From NCBI GenBank assembly GCA_033763895.1, contig JANRJQ010000011.1:62001-126000 (forward strand): a stretch of DNA of 64,000 bases, given 5' to 3'. This stretch comes from Chloroherpetonaceae bacterium. Lineage in GTDB: Bacteria > Bacteroidota > Chlorobiia > Chlorobiales > Thermochlorobacteraceae. Shown piece after piece: positions 27,201 through 35,719 of the stretch (positions within the stretch are counted from its first letter, which is position 1; each line of letters begins with the position of its first letter). The notes beneath the pieces were generated by a model, which was not told the origin of the DNA, ran no database searches, and worked only from the letters and a program-made list of their open reading frames with translations. The position numbers and the translations under genes are program-made.

Positions 27201-29123
27201 AAAGAAATCATTGGAATGCGTATCGATCAGATTTACCTACCTGAATCCCTCAAAATCATAAAAGAGAATTTTGAAAAAGCATTTAAGGGAGAACCCAGAA
27301 ATTTTGATTTAACTGTTTTGGAAAGCAGCTATCACTATCTCATTTCACCCATTCATGAAGAAAATGGCGAAATAGAAAAAGTACTGGTTGTTATGCAAAA
27401 TATTACCGATCGGCTTGAGTCAGAAAAATTACTGAGAGAAAAGGAAGAACGGCATCAAGCCGTGTTGGAACAAACCGGCCAATTGGTCTATGATGCCGAT
27501 TTAACCACAGGTTTAATCAAGTGGAGCGGTGCAATCAAACAGATTACCGGATTTGAGGAAGACGAATACCGGGTTGATCTTAATGAATGGGAAACGCTGA
27601 TTCACCCTGAAGACCAAGAAAAGGTTATTGAAAAGCTGAATCAAACTTTGCAAACCGGAAGCGACTTCAAAGCCGAGTATCGATACAAACGAAAAAACGG
27701 GACTTATTTTTGGGTTGAAGATAATGGTGTTTACCGAAGCGATCGAAGTGGGAAACCGGTGAAGTTGCTTGGTGCAATGAAAGATATCAGTTTTGAAAAG
27801 GAGATTGATTTGGAGCGTAAGCGAATTACAGAGAAGATGCTCGCGGCTCAAAAAATGGAATCATTAGGAACTTTGGCCAGCGGTATCGCTCACGAATTCA
27901 ATAATCTCTTGGCTATCATTGAGCTTGCCAATGAGCAAATGAGAATTTATAAAGATGCCCTTCATATCGATCGAAACAGCAGCACCATTCAAAAAACAGT
28001 GGAACGTGGCGCGCATATTGCGCGTCAATTGCTTGATTTTTCACGCTCGGAGTACAAAGAAAAGGAACCCCTTGAATTCATGAGATTTATCGATGAAATC
28101 TCACACACGCTTCGCCAACTTTTAAAGAAGAATATTCAGGTTGATACCATTCCGCTAAATAATGAAGCGTGGATTGATGCCAATGACAAGCAACTCTATC
28201 AAGTGTTTCTTAATTTAGGAATCAATGCAGGTGATGCAATGCCCAACGGAGGAAAACTTGAGTTCAAATCGGAAATAATTGAGAGTGATAACCTTAAGTA
28301 TCTACGCGTAACGGTGTCTGATACAGGATCAGGGATTTCACCAGAGGTAAAAGCAAGAATCTTCGAACCTTTTTTTACCACAAAAGGGGTTGGTAAAGGG
28401 ACTGGACTTGGGCTCGCGATTGTTCACGGTATTGTAATGAATCACGGGGGATCAATCGAAGTAGAATCAACGATTGGAAAAGGAACAGATTTTATTTTAC
28501 AATTTCCTCTTGTCGAGAATGTGACAAAAAAACACAAGGAAACGGTTGTCGCTTTAGAACCGGGCGGTAATGAAAAAATTCTTATAGTTGAAGATGAGGC
28601 TTATCTGAGAGGAATGCTCTCAAGAATGCTGCGCTCAAAAGGATATGAAATCATTGAAGCGTCGAATGGTCAGGAAGCCATCCAAGTCTATCAAGAAAAT
28701 GAAGATTCCATCGATTTGGTATTAACCGATATGGGCATGCCCACTTTAGATGGTTTCGGACTCTTGATGGAATTGAAGAAAATCAACCCCCAACTTCGGG
28801 CGATTGTGATGACCGGTTATATGGACTTGGAAAAGGAGAATCAATTACTTCAAGAGAAAATTATCATTGTCCCGAAACCCTTTAAATTTGAAGAGGTTTC
28901 TAAGATTATTCGCGAAGTTCTTTCTCGGCCTAGTCTTCATGAAAATGAAACGAAGTCAAGGAGGGCATCAATTGATAAAAAAACAAAAGAAAAAAATCTT
29001 GTCAAAGCCCCATTAAAATCCGCGCAAAAAAAAGAAGAAGTAAAAAAGAATTCAACGGTATCGATTTCTGAAAAAAAATCAGAGAAAGAAAAAAAACCGA
29101 AGCGGGTGATAAAGAAGAAGTAG
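24300..29123 (+). CDS. multi-PAS hybrid sensor histidine kinase
   Basis: A 1607-residue soluble hybrid kinase. I count nine PAS or PAS-like domains: ~5-115, 160-270, 282-402, 410-520, 529-648, 653-780, 788-898, 927-1038 and 1050-1168. A coiled-coil stretch (~900-925) precedes the eighth. The dimerisation domain holds H1198 (SGIAHEFNN). The ATPase domain has N1305/N1309, G1 DTGSG (1341-1345), F-box FEPFFTTK and G2 [11 protein letters not shown] receiver domain (1426-1535) carries D1477 and K1526. A very Lys-rich tail (~1550-1607) ends the protein. No membrane segment or signal peptide is present, so it senses cytoplasmic cues, possibly through haem or flavin in some PAS domains. It is transcribed with the two signalling genes upstream, with a 133-bp gap. 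Confidence 0.95.
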   Translation: MENNRAKFYDQCTDAIAIINRSGVVFWHNSAFEKLFSRVPESNFQSFLWSLFPSDKQTEAELIIKKALTTDFGSPIHFALLGKNGSSIILEISFHDELWAGEMRLLVLIKNITEQQTSPKRELLQGELTALRDQFQKLLHEQKRIEEDLLKSQQSLKESEELFRSIAKNFPNGAINVLDKQFRLVFTDGEEYTRFKIDPKELIGKTLEEIFVGKDLTETKAAYSKVFEGSTERFEFKNLNQFYENVAVPLRNEKGKIEQILTVTHNISEKVLAKEREIESRSRLQAIAENLPGIAFQFILEPDGNYYFSHLSQKSKEVFGISLFEEFDSVKKILRFIHPRDLSRLVKALRKSQMDLSPIYWLGRVIHHQEEVWVEAFASPRKLENGNTVWDGIQFNVTERIEAENQIKRSSEQLKLVIQNAPIVLWSVNLEGRFTLSEGRGLKKMGFKPGQVVGIAVESLYGENREFMENVKRALEGETREFSTLNIIGGEIHAYKHYLQPIEDLKGKRVGLIAVSIDAAEEQRAILNEERLLVLANNLPGLIFQSEDNRDGIGKLTFAGGRLQEFGLMQDQLVGKENIEELLFHPDDIEGFREVAKEGMRQLKPYRWEGRAAIGTRVNWVEIFATPRQFEGGKNFVEGLILDISERKNTENKLNEVLRIAKIGAVLFDIKNQRLFYTNRVLELIGLQEKKGGGLWMKVENIGQYTHPEDIKILKSGIQKVSDAYARNQESNDPFVFRIKRADSGETRYIYVFKTEIFFGDDHQEFQAVATLQDITERIELETELERNRDRIKAVIDCSNDYIFSIAKDYTIQLLSKKVIEETRKDLGFTPVTGDNLFKIISPESTWKPLIDKAFQGESSKVTTAHFGDYYFENILNPIFDKNGNVVEVGLYARDLSEYKKLENKLIVLNESLEAQIQERTARLRESEQFYRAIAENYPNGAIGIYNREFRLLFTDGMEFKRYGLDPKEIIGMRIDQIYLPESLKIIKENFEKAFKGEPRNFDLTVLESSYHYLISPIHEENGEIEKVLVVMQNITDRLESEKLLREKEERHQAVLEQTGQLVYDADLTTGLIKWSGAIKQITGFEEDEYRVDLNEWETLIHPEDQEKVIEKLNQTLQTGSDFKAEYRYKRKNGTYFWVEDNGVYRSDRSGKPVKLLGAMKDISFEKEIDLERKRITEKMLAAQKMESLGTLASGIAHEFNNLLAIIELANEQMRIYKDALHIDRNSSTIQKTVERGAHIARQLLDFSRSEYKEKEPLEFMRFIDEISHTLRQLLKKNIQVDTIPLNNEAWIDANDKQLYQVFLNLGINAGDAMPNGGKLEFKSEIIESDNLKYLRVTVSDTGSGISPEVKARIFEPFFTTKGVGKGTGLGLAIVHGIVMNHGGSIEVESTIGKGTDFILQFPLVENVTKKHKETVVALEPGGNEKILIVEDEAYLRGMLSRMLRSKGYEIIEASNGQEAIQVYQENEDSIDLVLTDMGMPTLDGFGLLMELKKINPQLRAIVMTGYMDLEKENQLLQEKIIIVPKPFKFEEVSKIIREVLSRPSLHENETKSRRASIDKKTKEKNLVKAPLKSAQKKEEVKKNSTVSISEKKSEKEKKPKRVIKKK

Positions 29124-29200
29124 GACTCGTTTATTCATCGGATTTCGAAAGTGATTTGGATTGAGCCGGCTTAAGCAACTCGGTTTAGAAATCAATTTTT

Positions 29201-30778
29201 TCAGGAAATGATTTCAGAATCTTCGCGCGGCTCTGCATCAAATTTCTTTCGGAGGCGTGCAACGGGAATGTTCATTTCCTCGCGATATTTCGCAACTGTC
29301 CTCCTTGCCAATTTGTACCCCCTTGAGTTCAGCAAATCGGCAAGCTTATCATCCGAAAGCGGCTTCCCGCTTTCTTCTTTTTCAATAAAATCTTTGATGG
29401 TCTGTTTGATAATCCGATTTGAAATTTCATCGCCGCTTTCTGTTTCAACTGCTGTAGTAAAAAAGCTGCGCAATTCGAATACTCCGAAATCGGTTCTGAC
29501 ATATTTTCCGTTGACGACACGGCTGATGGTTGAGATATCAAGTCCGGTTTCATCAGCAATGTCTTTCAAAATCATTGGACGAAGTTTCGAAGGTCCTTCG
29601 ATAAAAAAATCATGTTGCCTTTTCATGAGGGCTTCTAAAACACGCTGCATCGTATAGCGTCGCATCTCAATTGCGGTAATAAATGCTTTTGCAGAGTCAG
29701 CCTTCTGTTTGACCCAATCCTTTGCTTCCTTTGATTGTGATTTATCGTTTAAGATATCCTTGTATTTAGAAGAAAGTCTTATGGCAGGTAAGGCACGATC
29801 ATTTGTAAATAGCTGTAACGAGGTACCGTCATAATATACTTGAAAGTCAGGCTGAACGTAACCTGTGGTATCTCCGCTTTCAAATGAAGCCGGTTTGGGG
29901 TTTAAGCGCTTGATAAGATCGAGCGCTTTTTTTATTTCTTGTGTCGAAACGGAGAGTGATTGAACAAGTTTTGGATAACGCATGCTAGAAAAATCGTCGT
30001 AATGCTTCTGAAGAATCAGTCGAGCGAGTTCAAGTTCGCTTTCATGTTCCCCGTCATCCTCACCAATTAACCGTTCCAATTGAATGAGAAGACACTCTTG
30101 AAGAGAACGGGCAGCGATTCCGGCGGGCTCTAAACTTTGAAGCTGTTTCAGCACTTTCAAGTATTCCTCTTCGATGATTAAAATCCCCCGGTTAAACAGT
30201 CCCTCCTGAATATCAGTGAATAGGCAACGCAAATAACCGTCATCTTCCAAATTACCGATCATTTCTTTGGCGATTTCCACTTCCTTCTCGCTCAAGTCAA
30301 GAAATGAAATCTGCTCTTCTAGTGAAGCAAAAAAATCTTTCGGCGTTGGTTGTTGAAATTCAAAATCCTCATTTCGTGATGAAGATGAAGTTGGTGGTGA
30401 ATAGGAATCGTCATCAACACCATAATCCGGAATGTCGACCTCACGGTCTTCGGATTGGAGTGCTTTCTCAGTTGGATTAGGGTCTGGTTCATCGCGCTCA
30501 GCAGGCTTTTCCTTTTGTTTCAAATCAAGAGATTCAACTTCTGCATTGATCGTTTCAATAGAAGAAAGGGGTACATCCGGAGAAGGCTCAAGAGTGGGTA
30601 ATGAATTACTTTCCTCATCGGTTTCACTCTCCAATTCAAGCATTGGGTTAATATCAAGCTCTTCTTTCATTCTTGCCTCCAATTGCAAAAGTGGAAGCTG
30701 CAACAGTTTCGTGTAAAGAATCTGTTGCGGTGAAAGCCGAAGCGTTTGTGTTTGCTGTTGACTGAGATTTAGACCCAC
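29201..30778 (-). CDS. rpoN: RNA polymerase sigma-54 factor
   Basis: Sigma-54, 525 residues. Region I is Gln/Leu-rich (SQQQTQTLRLSPQQILYTKLLQLPLLQLE), followed by an unusually long acidic region II (~50-140) full of Glu, Asp, Ser and Pro. The core-binding domain (DFFASLEEQISFLDLSEKE to GDTTGYVQPDF) follows, then the HTH (LKDIADETGLDISTISRVVNGKYV). The RpoN box LARRTVAKYREEMNIPVARLRKK is near the C-terminus. It needs AAA+ activators, none of which is in the window. The gene lies 24 bp downstream of the DUF3109 gene on the same strand. Confidence 0.97.
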   Translation of the reverse strand: MGLNLSQQQTQTLRLSPQQILYTKLLQLPLLQLEARMKEELDINPMLELESETDEESNSLPTLEPSPDVPLSSIETINAEVESLDLKQKEKPAERDEPDPNPTEKALQSEDREVDIPDYGVDDDSYSPPTSSSSRNEDFEFQQPTPKDFFASLEEQISFLDLSEKEVEIAKEMIGNLEDDGYLRCLFTDIQEGLFNRGILIIEEEYLKVLKQLQSLEPAGIAARSLQECLLIQLERLIGEDDGEHESELELARLILQKHYDDFSSMRYPKLVQSLSVSTQEIKKALDLIKRLNPKPASFESGDTTGYVQPDFQVYYDGTSLQLFTNDRALPAIRLSSKYKDILNDKSQSKEAKDWVKQKADSAKAFITAIEMRRYTMQRVLEALMKRQHDFFIEGPSKLRPMILKDIADETGLDISTISRVVNGKYVRTDFGVFELRSFFTTAVETESGDEISNRIIKQTIKDFIEKEESGKPLSDDKLADLLNSRGYKLARRTVAKYREEMNIPVARLRKKFDAEPREDSEIIS

Positions 30779-30802
30779 AGGTTATAAAATCGTTGAGAGT
30801 GA

Positions 30803-31396
30803 TTAAACTTGTTCGATATCGCCGCGATGTCGCTCACAAAAATGAGAAAACGATTGAGCCCAAGCTTCGCCATATTTTCTTTTGAGCGCTGTGAAAAGAA
30901 AATCCGAGAGATATCGATGTTCCAATTCGCCACAGATTCTTCCGCTAGAACATTCTGAAATTTGGACATAAGTAAGATAATCTTGACCAAATTTCTTTTT
31001 AATACGAATTGGAAATAAATGACAAGAGAGGGGCTTTTGAAATGAAGTTTCCCCTCTTAAAAAGGCTTCTTCAAGTTTGCAAGTTGCGATGCCGCTTTCA
31101 TCAATTTGAGCAAAAACACACTCACGGCCTGATACCGCAGTAAGAAATAATTCACCTTGAACCTGTTCAAAAAAGCCATTTGCTTCTATCGTAACTCGGT
31201 TGATGTGAGGTAAAGTGGGAAGAATTTTCGGAAGGATTGATTCAATTTCAGCGATTTCCGATTCCGTTACCGGCGCGCCTAATTCGCCACTGACACAGCA
31301 AGCGCCTTTGCAGTGATTCAAACTGCACTGAAATTTTGAGGTGAGAATTTCAGGGTTAATTAATTTTTCGCCGTATGCAATGAAAGGTTCTAGCAT
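30803..31396 (-). CDS. DUF3109-family cysteine-cluster protein
   Basis: A 197-residue soluble protein. Cysteines are clustered as FQCSLNHCKGACC near residue 24-34, then ECVFA, ATCKLEEAF, LSCHLFPIR, SECSSGRIC and FCERHRGDIEQV. This is the YkgJ/DUF3109 pattern, thought to bind zinc or an iron-sulfur cluster; the biochemical function is unknown. It ends 24 bp before rpoN and starts ~110 bp after the ABC-2 permease gene, all on the minus strand. DUF3109 proteins are widespread in Bacteroidota and Chlorobiota. Confidence 0.85.
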   Translation of the reverse strand: MLEPFIAYGEKLINPEILTSKFQCSLNHCKGACCVSGELGAPVTESEIAEIESILPKILPTLPHINRVTIEANGFFEQVQGELFLTAVSGRECVFAQIDESGIATCKLEEAFLRGETSFQKPLSCHLFPIRIKKKFGQDYLTYVQISECSSGRICGELEHRYLSDFLFTALKRKYGEAWAQSFSHFCERHRGDIEQV

Positions 31397-31505
31397 TGCT
31401 CAAAAGGGATAAAATGATCATTCAAATAATCAACTGTATATAAAGATTACAAGAAATTCAGTATAGGTTATTCAGTTGCAACGAAAAAATTAATCAGAAA
31501 AAGAA

Positions 31506-32417
31506 TTACAAATCGCGCTTTTTGTAGATCATGTAAGTAACAAAAAAGATGAGCACGATAATCCCCCAAGCTAAAAGAAAAGCTTCTGTTGTGCTGGTGT
31601 TGGGTAAAGATTGTGATGCATTATTGATGCTTAATTCCATCATTTTTGCTTGATCTGGGGCGGCTTCTTTCATTTGTTCTAATTGCTCACGGGCTGTTGC
31701 GATTTGTTGGGTTAATTTCTCAGCCTTTTCGGTATCGTATCGAAGCGGTTTTAAGAGGTCTTCAAAAATAGCCGTAGGAAAGTAATTCGTTGCAGGGCGC
31801 AAGGAATCTTTAAGAGCAAGAATCCAACGGAAAACGCCTTCTACACCCAAAAGATACAGCAAACTCACCCCAAGCGCTGCACCAGATGAGCGAATAAGAA
31901 ATGAAAAGAATAAGGCAATAGAACCGTAACCAAGAAGAAAAGTAAAAAAGGCACCAAAGAGGGTCAGGTCTGAAAGTCGAATCATCGAAGTTTCAACCAA
32001 AGCAGAGTCAGTTTTTGTGAAATAACCAAAAAGCAAAACCGGAATGAAGTACAAGAGAAAATAAAGAAAGGCCAAAGCAAAAGTTAAAAGAACCTTTGCA
32101 GAAAAAAACTCTTCTTTTGAAAGTCCATCAATAATATTCTGACGTGCGGTTTTAAAGGTGAATTCCGAGGCGGAAATCAGAATCAATACCGTTGGCAAAA
32201 AGAAAGTGCTGAATACCTTGAAAAAATTATTGATCATCAAGCTCCACCCCTCCGGGAGAGCGAAGGTTGTAGATTCTTCATTTACCCGAACATTGCCGCT
32301 TGTCATCACTAAAAGCACAATAATTGCAAGAAGAAAGAAGACGCCGTTAGTTACCCAAAAGGCAGTTCTACGGGTTGTTTTGATGAGTTCGATTTGGAAT
32401 AGCGTAAGAAAATTCAC
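31506..32417 (-). CDS. ABC-2 type transporter permease
   Basis: A 303-residue membrane protein with about six hydrophobic segments. It begins MNFLTLFQIELIKTTRRTAFWV, the usual amphipathic start of ABC-2 permeases, and contains a large extracytoplasmic loop (~205-270) rich in charged helices (KAEKLTQQIATAREQLEQMKEAAP). No ATP-binding partner gene is adjacent, so its ATPase and substrate are unknown. It lies 18 bp downstream of tgt, presumably in one transcript. Confidence 0.85.
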   Translation of the reverse strand: MNFLTLFQIELIKTTRRTAFWVTNGVFFLLAIIVLLVMTSGNVRVNEESTTFALPEGWSLMINNFFKVFSTFFLPTVLILISASEFTFKTARQNIIDGLSKEEFFSAKVLLTFALAFLYFLLYFIPVLLFGYFTKTDSALVETSMIRLSDLTLFGAFFTFLLGYGSIALFFSFLIRSSGAALGVSLLYLLGVEGVFRWILALKDSLRPATNYFPTAIFEDLLKPLRYDTEKAEKLTQQIATAREQLEQMKEAAPDQAKMMELSINNASQSLPNTSTTEAFLLAWGIIVLIFFVTYMIYKKRDL

Positions 32418-32435
32418 GATTAACTTTTTTGTTGT

Positions 32436-33572
32436 TCAAGAAGATGTTTTTCCGGCAGAAAACCGATCTAAAAATTCATTTTTCCAAGTGGTGAATGTGC
32501 CGTCCAATATTTTTTCGCGAGCAGTTTTTGTCAGCCACAAATAAAATGAAACATTGTGAAGAGAGCAAAGTTGAAGCCCTAAAATTTCCTCCACATTCAA
32601 TAAGTGGCGAATATAAGCCCGCGAAAAATTCTGACATACATAATTTTCAAATCCTTCGTCAATTGGATTAAAGTCGCGAGCGAATTTCGCAGAGCGAAGA
32701 TTGATGGGACCTTCGCGGGTATAAACCCTTCCATTGCGCCCTTCTCTTGTTGGCATTACACAATCGAACATATCAATACCGCGCTCAATTGCCATTAGAA
32801 TGTTTTCAGGAGTTCCAACGCCCATTAAATATCGGGGCTTATGCTTTGGTAAAATGGGGTGCGAGACCTCAATGACTTCATACATTTTTTCTGAGGGCTC
32901 GCCAACAGCCAATCCTCCAATGGCATATCCTTCAAAATCGAGATCGACGAGGGCTTTTGTGCAATCTTTGCGAAGGTCTAAAAAAGTCCCGCCTTGGGTA
33001 ATTGCGAAAAGTGTTTGTGTATGATTGTAATATGGCTCAGTAACTCGAAGGTGATTTTGTGCTCGTTTTGCCCAGCGAATTGTAAGATCTGAGGATTCTT
33101 GGACATACGAGCGCTCGGCATGATGTGGCGGGCATTCATCAAGAACCATCATAATATCGCTGCCAATAATACGCTGAGTATCGATAACATTTTCGGGGGT
33201 GAAAAGATGTTTTGAACCATCAAGATGAGATCGAAACACAACGCCGTTTTCAGAAATTTCGCGGAGCTCTGACAAAGAGAAAACTTGATATCCACCACTA
33301 TCGGTAAGGATTGGAAGCTTCCAATTCATAAATCGGTGAAGCCCACCCGCCTCATTCATGAGTGGCATTCCGGGACGCAAAAAAAGGTGATAGGTGTTGC
33401 CTAAAATAATTTGCGCCCCAATTTCATAAAGTTCACGCTGTTCAATTGCTTTTACGCTTGCACGCGTACCGACAGGCATAAAAATTGGCGTCTCGATTAT
33501 TCCGTGATCAGTTTCAAGTTCACCGACCCGAGCATCAGAATCTATATCGGTTTTGATTAAAGTAAATTTCAA
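32436..33572 (-). CDS. tgt: queuine/preQ1 tRNA-guanine transglycosylase
   Basis: Exchanges guanine-34 of tRNAs with GUN anticodons for preQ1; 378 residues. The TIM-barrel motifs are present: IFMPVGTRASVKAI, GNTYHLFLRPG, LTDSGGYQVFSL (general acid/base Asp), AITQGGTFLDLRKDC, GGLAVGEP, YLMGVGTPENIL and DMFDCVMPTREGRNG (nucleophile Asp). The zinc site near the C-terminus, normally CxCxxC plus a later His, reads FENYVC then HN. Two of the three cysteines are therefore replaced, although an additional Cys occurs three residues before the His. It is otherwise full length and looks active at the catalytic centre. Confidence 0.95.
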   Translation of the reverse strand: MKFTLIKTDIDSDARVGELETDHGIIETPIFMPVGTRASVKAIEQRELYEIGAQIILGNTYHLFLRPGMPLMNEAGGLHRFMNWKLPILTDSGGYQVFSLSELREISENGVVFRSHLDGSKHLFTPENVIDTQRIIGSDIMMVLDECPPHHAERSYVQESSDLTIRWAKRAQNHLRVTEPYYNHTQTLFAITQGGTFLDLRKDCTKALVDLDFEGYAIGGLAVGEPSEKMYEVIEVSHPILPKHKPRYLMGVGTPENILMAIERGIDMFDCVMPTREGRNGRVYTREGPINLRSAKFARDFNPIDEGFENYVCQNFSRAYIRHLLNVEEILGLQLCSLHNVSFYLWLTKTAREKILDGTFTTWKNEFLDRFSAGKTSS

Positions 33573-33607
33573 AGCAATGGTTCACTCGTTAAACAAAAAT
33601 CGAAGAA

Positions 33608-35710
33608 TCAATAAACGAACTTCGCAACGCACTGAATATTAAGTAGATCCTCTTCTCGAATGATGACAGAGCGCGCAGAACCGGATTGCTTTGTATCAAT
33701 GGTGATTATCATTCTCGCATACTTTGTACGCTTCAAGGCTTCAATTTCTTCTGTAAAAAGATTTTGAGAAACCAAACTTTGCACTGAGCCGGTAGATTGC
33801 CCTGTACTCGAATTCACCCCTGCGGCCCTGATTTGCCAAGTAGAATCCGCTCGTGGCAAAACAAATGCACGGGTTTTAGAAACAGTATCAAGATAAACCG
33901 GTTTGTAATCTGTATCCAGAAAAATCATTTTGGTGCTAAAGTTCATCGAAATGCCGTTGGTCAATCGCATCTCTAAGGTTCCTGATTTCAGTGTCCCCAA
34001 ATTCGGATCATTTACAGAAAATGTATCAGCTACCGATACCGTGTCAATTGTAAATGAAAATGGCATTTTCACATCCAATAAAAATGAGACACTGCTCGTA
34101 TCGGTTACGGTTCCAAATGCGCGCGTTGGATTTAACGTCGCCTTTCCACTAACCACAATTGAATCAGGAAGTGAGAGAATAAACGGTGAAATGTTGCTAT
34201 TTGAATTTTGAAAAACATCAGTGACTTGCCCATTTGAAGCGATGGTGTAAGAAAGGGGTTGGTTATTTTTTCGAAGAACCACTTGTTGGTTATTTCTAGC
34301 ATTGTATGTGGTTAAAATTGGATTTGCCAATGCGCCGAAGCCTAGAAAATTTTGAAGGTTCACAACGGCTGTTGGGTTGATGGTCGCACTTGCTTTCAAA
34401 ATTTTTGAAATACCCGAAATGAGTAAGGGGTCAAGGCGAATGTTAAAGTCTAAGGCCTTATTTTGATCTTTATTCCACACCACGCCTGTCAGAGAAGAAA
34501 GCTTCAAGCTATCGGTAATCACCGAAACGCGAAGCGGCATCGATTCCGAGAGATTAACAAAGGAAGTTGCGGCATTGGTTGAAACTTGCGCCGTGTAACG
34601 AATTGCGGTATCACCAATGGTCGTCAGTTTCCAACCAGAGAGACTTGGAGAAAGGATGGATGTGGTTTGGCTGGCTTGTACAGGAATTGCAAGCGTGAAT
34701 GCCGTTTGCTCTTGGGTTAAGCTGGGAATCGTGACCGTTGCGGTTCCACTTATGTTATACGGGTTTGTGATCTGAAGTCGAATTTTTCCGCCTTTAATCT
34801 CTGCTTCACGAACCTTTTCGACATTTCCTGCACTAATTCGAAGTGAATCGGAATCGGTATAAGTAATTGCTTCAGGTAACACTCTTGCGGAACTGAAGGT
34901 CATTGTTGCACCGCGTCTTAAAGTGGTCACAAGTTGCTGTGAGGTCGCGACAGTTACGCCGTTTTGTGTAGGAATCGTTAATGCGGTCATCCGCGCACGA
35001 ATTACACGGCGGAAAAGTCGGTTATTAAGTGAAAAAGTGATTGATCCACTTGAATTCCTATTCAAAGCAGAAAGCGTTCCCGTTGAAAGCAACAAGTTAT
35101 TTTGAAGGCTGTCTCTTAATTCAATTGTAATTGAAGTAAAATTGAGACCCGTGTTGTTTTGAATGTCAAGAATAAGGCTGCCCTCTTTTACACGAACGCT
35201 ATCAATCAAACTGCCAAGATTATACGAGAGATTTGGAGACTGCAAACCGGTAATCGCCGTTGAAACATTTATTCCTGTTCCGGTTGGAATGGTTCTTGAA
35301 GACGCCGATGCAATATCCCCAATCGTAAAAGTGGCTTGCCTTGTAAAAGAAGGAATGGTAAGCCTTGTTCCTAAATTAGTTTCGAAAATATCGGTGAACG
35401 AAATTTTTAGTGAATCTTTTAATGAAAAAAGATTCGTAAACCTTCGTTGATAGTTGTATTCAATGTTTCCTGTCGGTAAAATCGTAAAGGCATCGTCAGA
35501 AAGCTTATCAAGAAGTTCAGACATTGAATAGTTTGCACGGACAAGAGGCACAGTATTCGAAACTTGCCACGAGGGCGAAACCGGTTCTTCAATCAGCCCG
35601 CAACCCAAATAAAAATGGACAGACCCAAACGCTAGAAGCCCAAGAGCGAGCCCTCTGAACCAACCAATTTTTTGAATCATTGAAGTCATCGTTTTTAACA
35701 TCATCATCAT
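33608..35710 (-). CDS. large beta-rich putative lipoprotein
   Basis: I do not recognise a family. The 700-residue product begins with a run of four Met codons, then a hydrophobic segment ending SVHFYLGC, a plausible lipobox. The mature protein is Ser/Thr/Asn/Leu-rich, low in charge and built from many short strands, suggesting stacked beta-sandwich repeats of a cell-surface or periplasmic protein. It starts 9 bp after the DUF5723-like outer-membrane gene and probably is translated with it. A surface complex of the two is possible but unproven. Confidence 0.7.
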   Translation of the reverse strand: MMMMLKTMTSMIQKIGWFRGLALGLLAFGSVHFYLGCGLIEEPVSPSWQVSNTVPLVRANYSMSELLDKLSDDAFTILPTGNIEYNYQRRFTNLFSLKDSLKISFTDIFETNLGTRLTIPSFTRQATFTIGDIASASSRTIPTGTGINVSTAITGLQSPNLSYNLGSLIDSVRVKEGSLILDIQNNTGLNFTSITIELRDSLQNNLLLSTGTLSALNRNSSGSITFSLNNRLFRRVIRARMTALTIPTQNGVTVATSQQLVTTLRRGATMTFSSARVLPEAITYTDSDSLRISAGNVEKVREAEIKGGKIRLQITNPYNISGTATVTIPSLTQEQTAFTLAIPVQASQTTSILSPSLSGWKLTTIGDTAIRYTAQVSTNAATSFVNLSESMPLRVSVITDSLKLSSLTGVVWNKDQNKALDFNIRLDPLLISGISKILKASATINPTAVVNLQNFLGFGALANPILTTYNARNNQQVVLRKNNQPLSYTIASNGQVTDVFQNSNSNISPFILSLPDSIVVSGKATLNPTRAFGTVTDTSSVSFLLDVKMPFSFTIDTVSVADTFSVNDPNLGTLKSGTLEMRLTNGISMNFSTKMIFLDTDYKPVYLDTVSKTRAFVLPRADSTWQIRAAGVNSSTGQSTGSVQSLVSQNLFTEEIEALKRTKYARMIITIDTKQSGSARSVIIREEDLLNIQCVAKFVY

Positions 35711-35719
35711 TTGACTTGC

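Noticed and set aside
29208-29657. Plus-strand 149-codon frame inside rpoN
   Set aside because: Shadow of the strongly conserved sigma-54 C-terminal coding sequence on the opposite strand.
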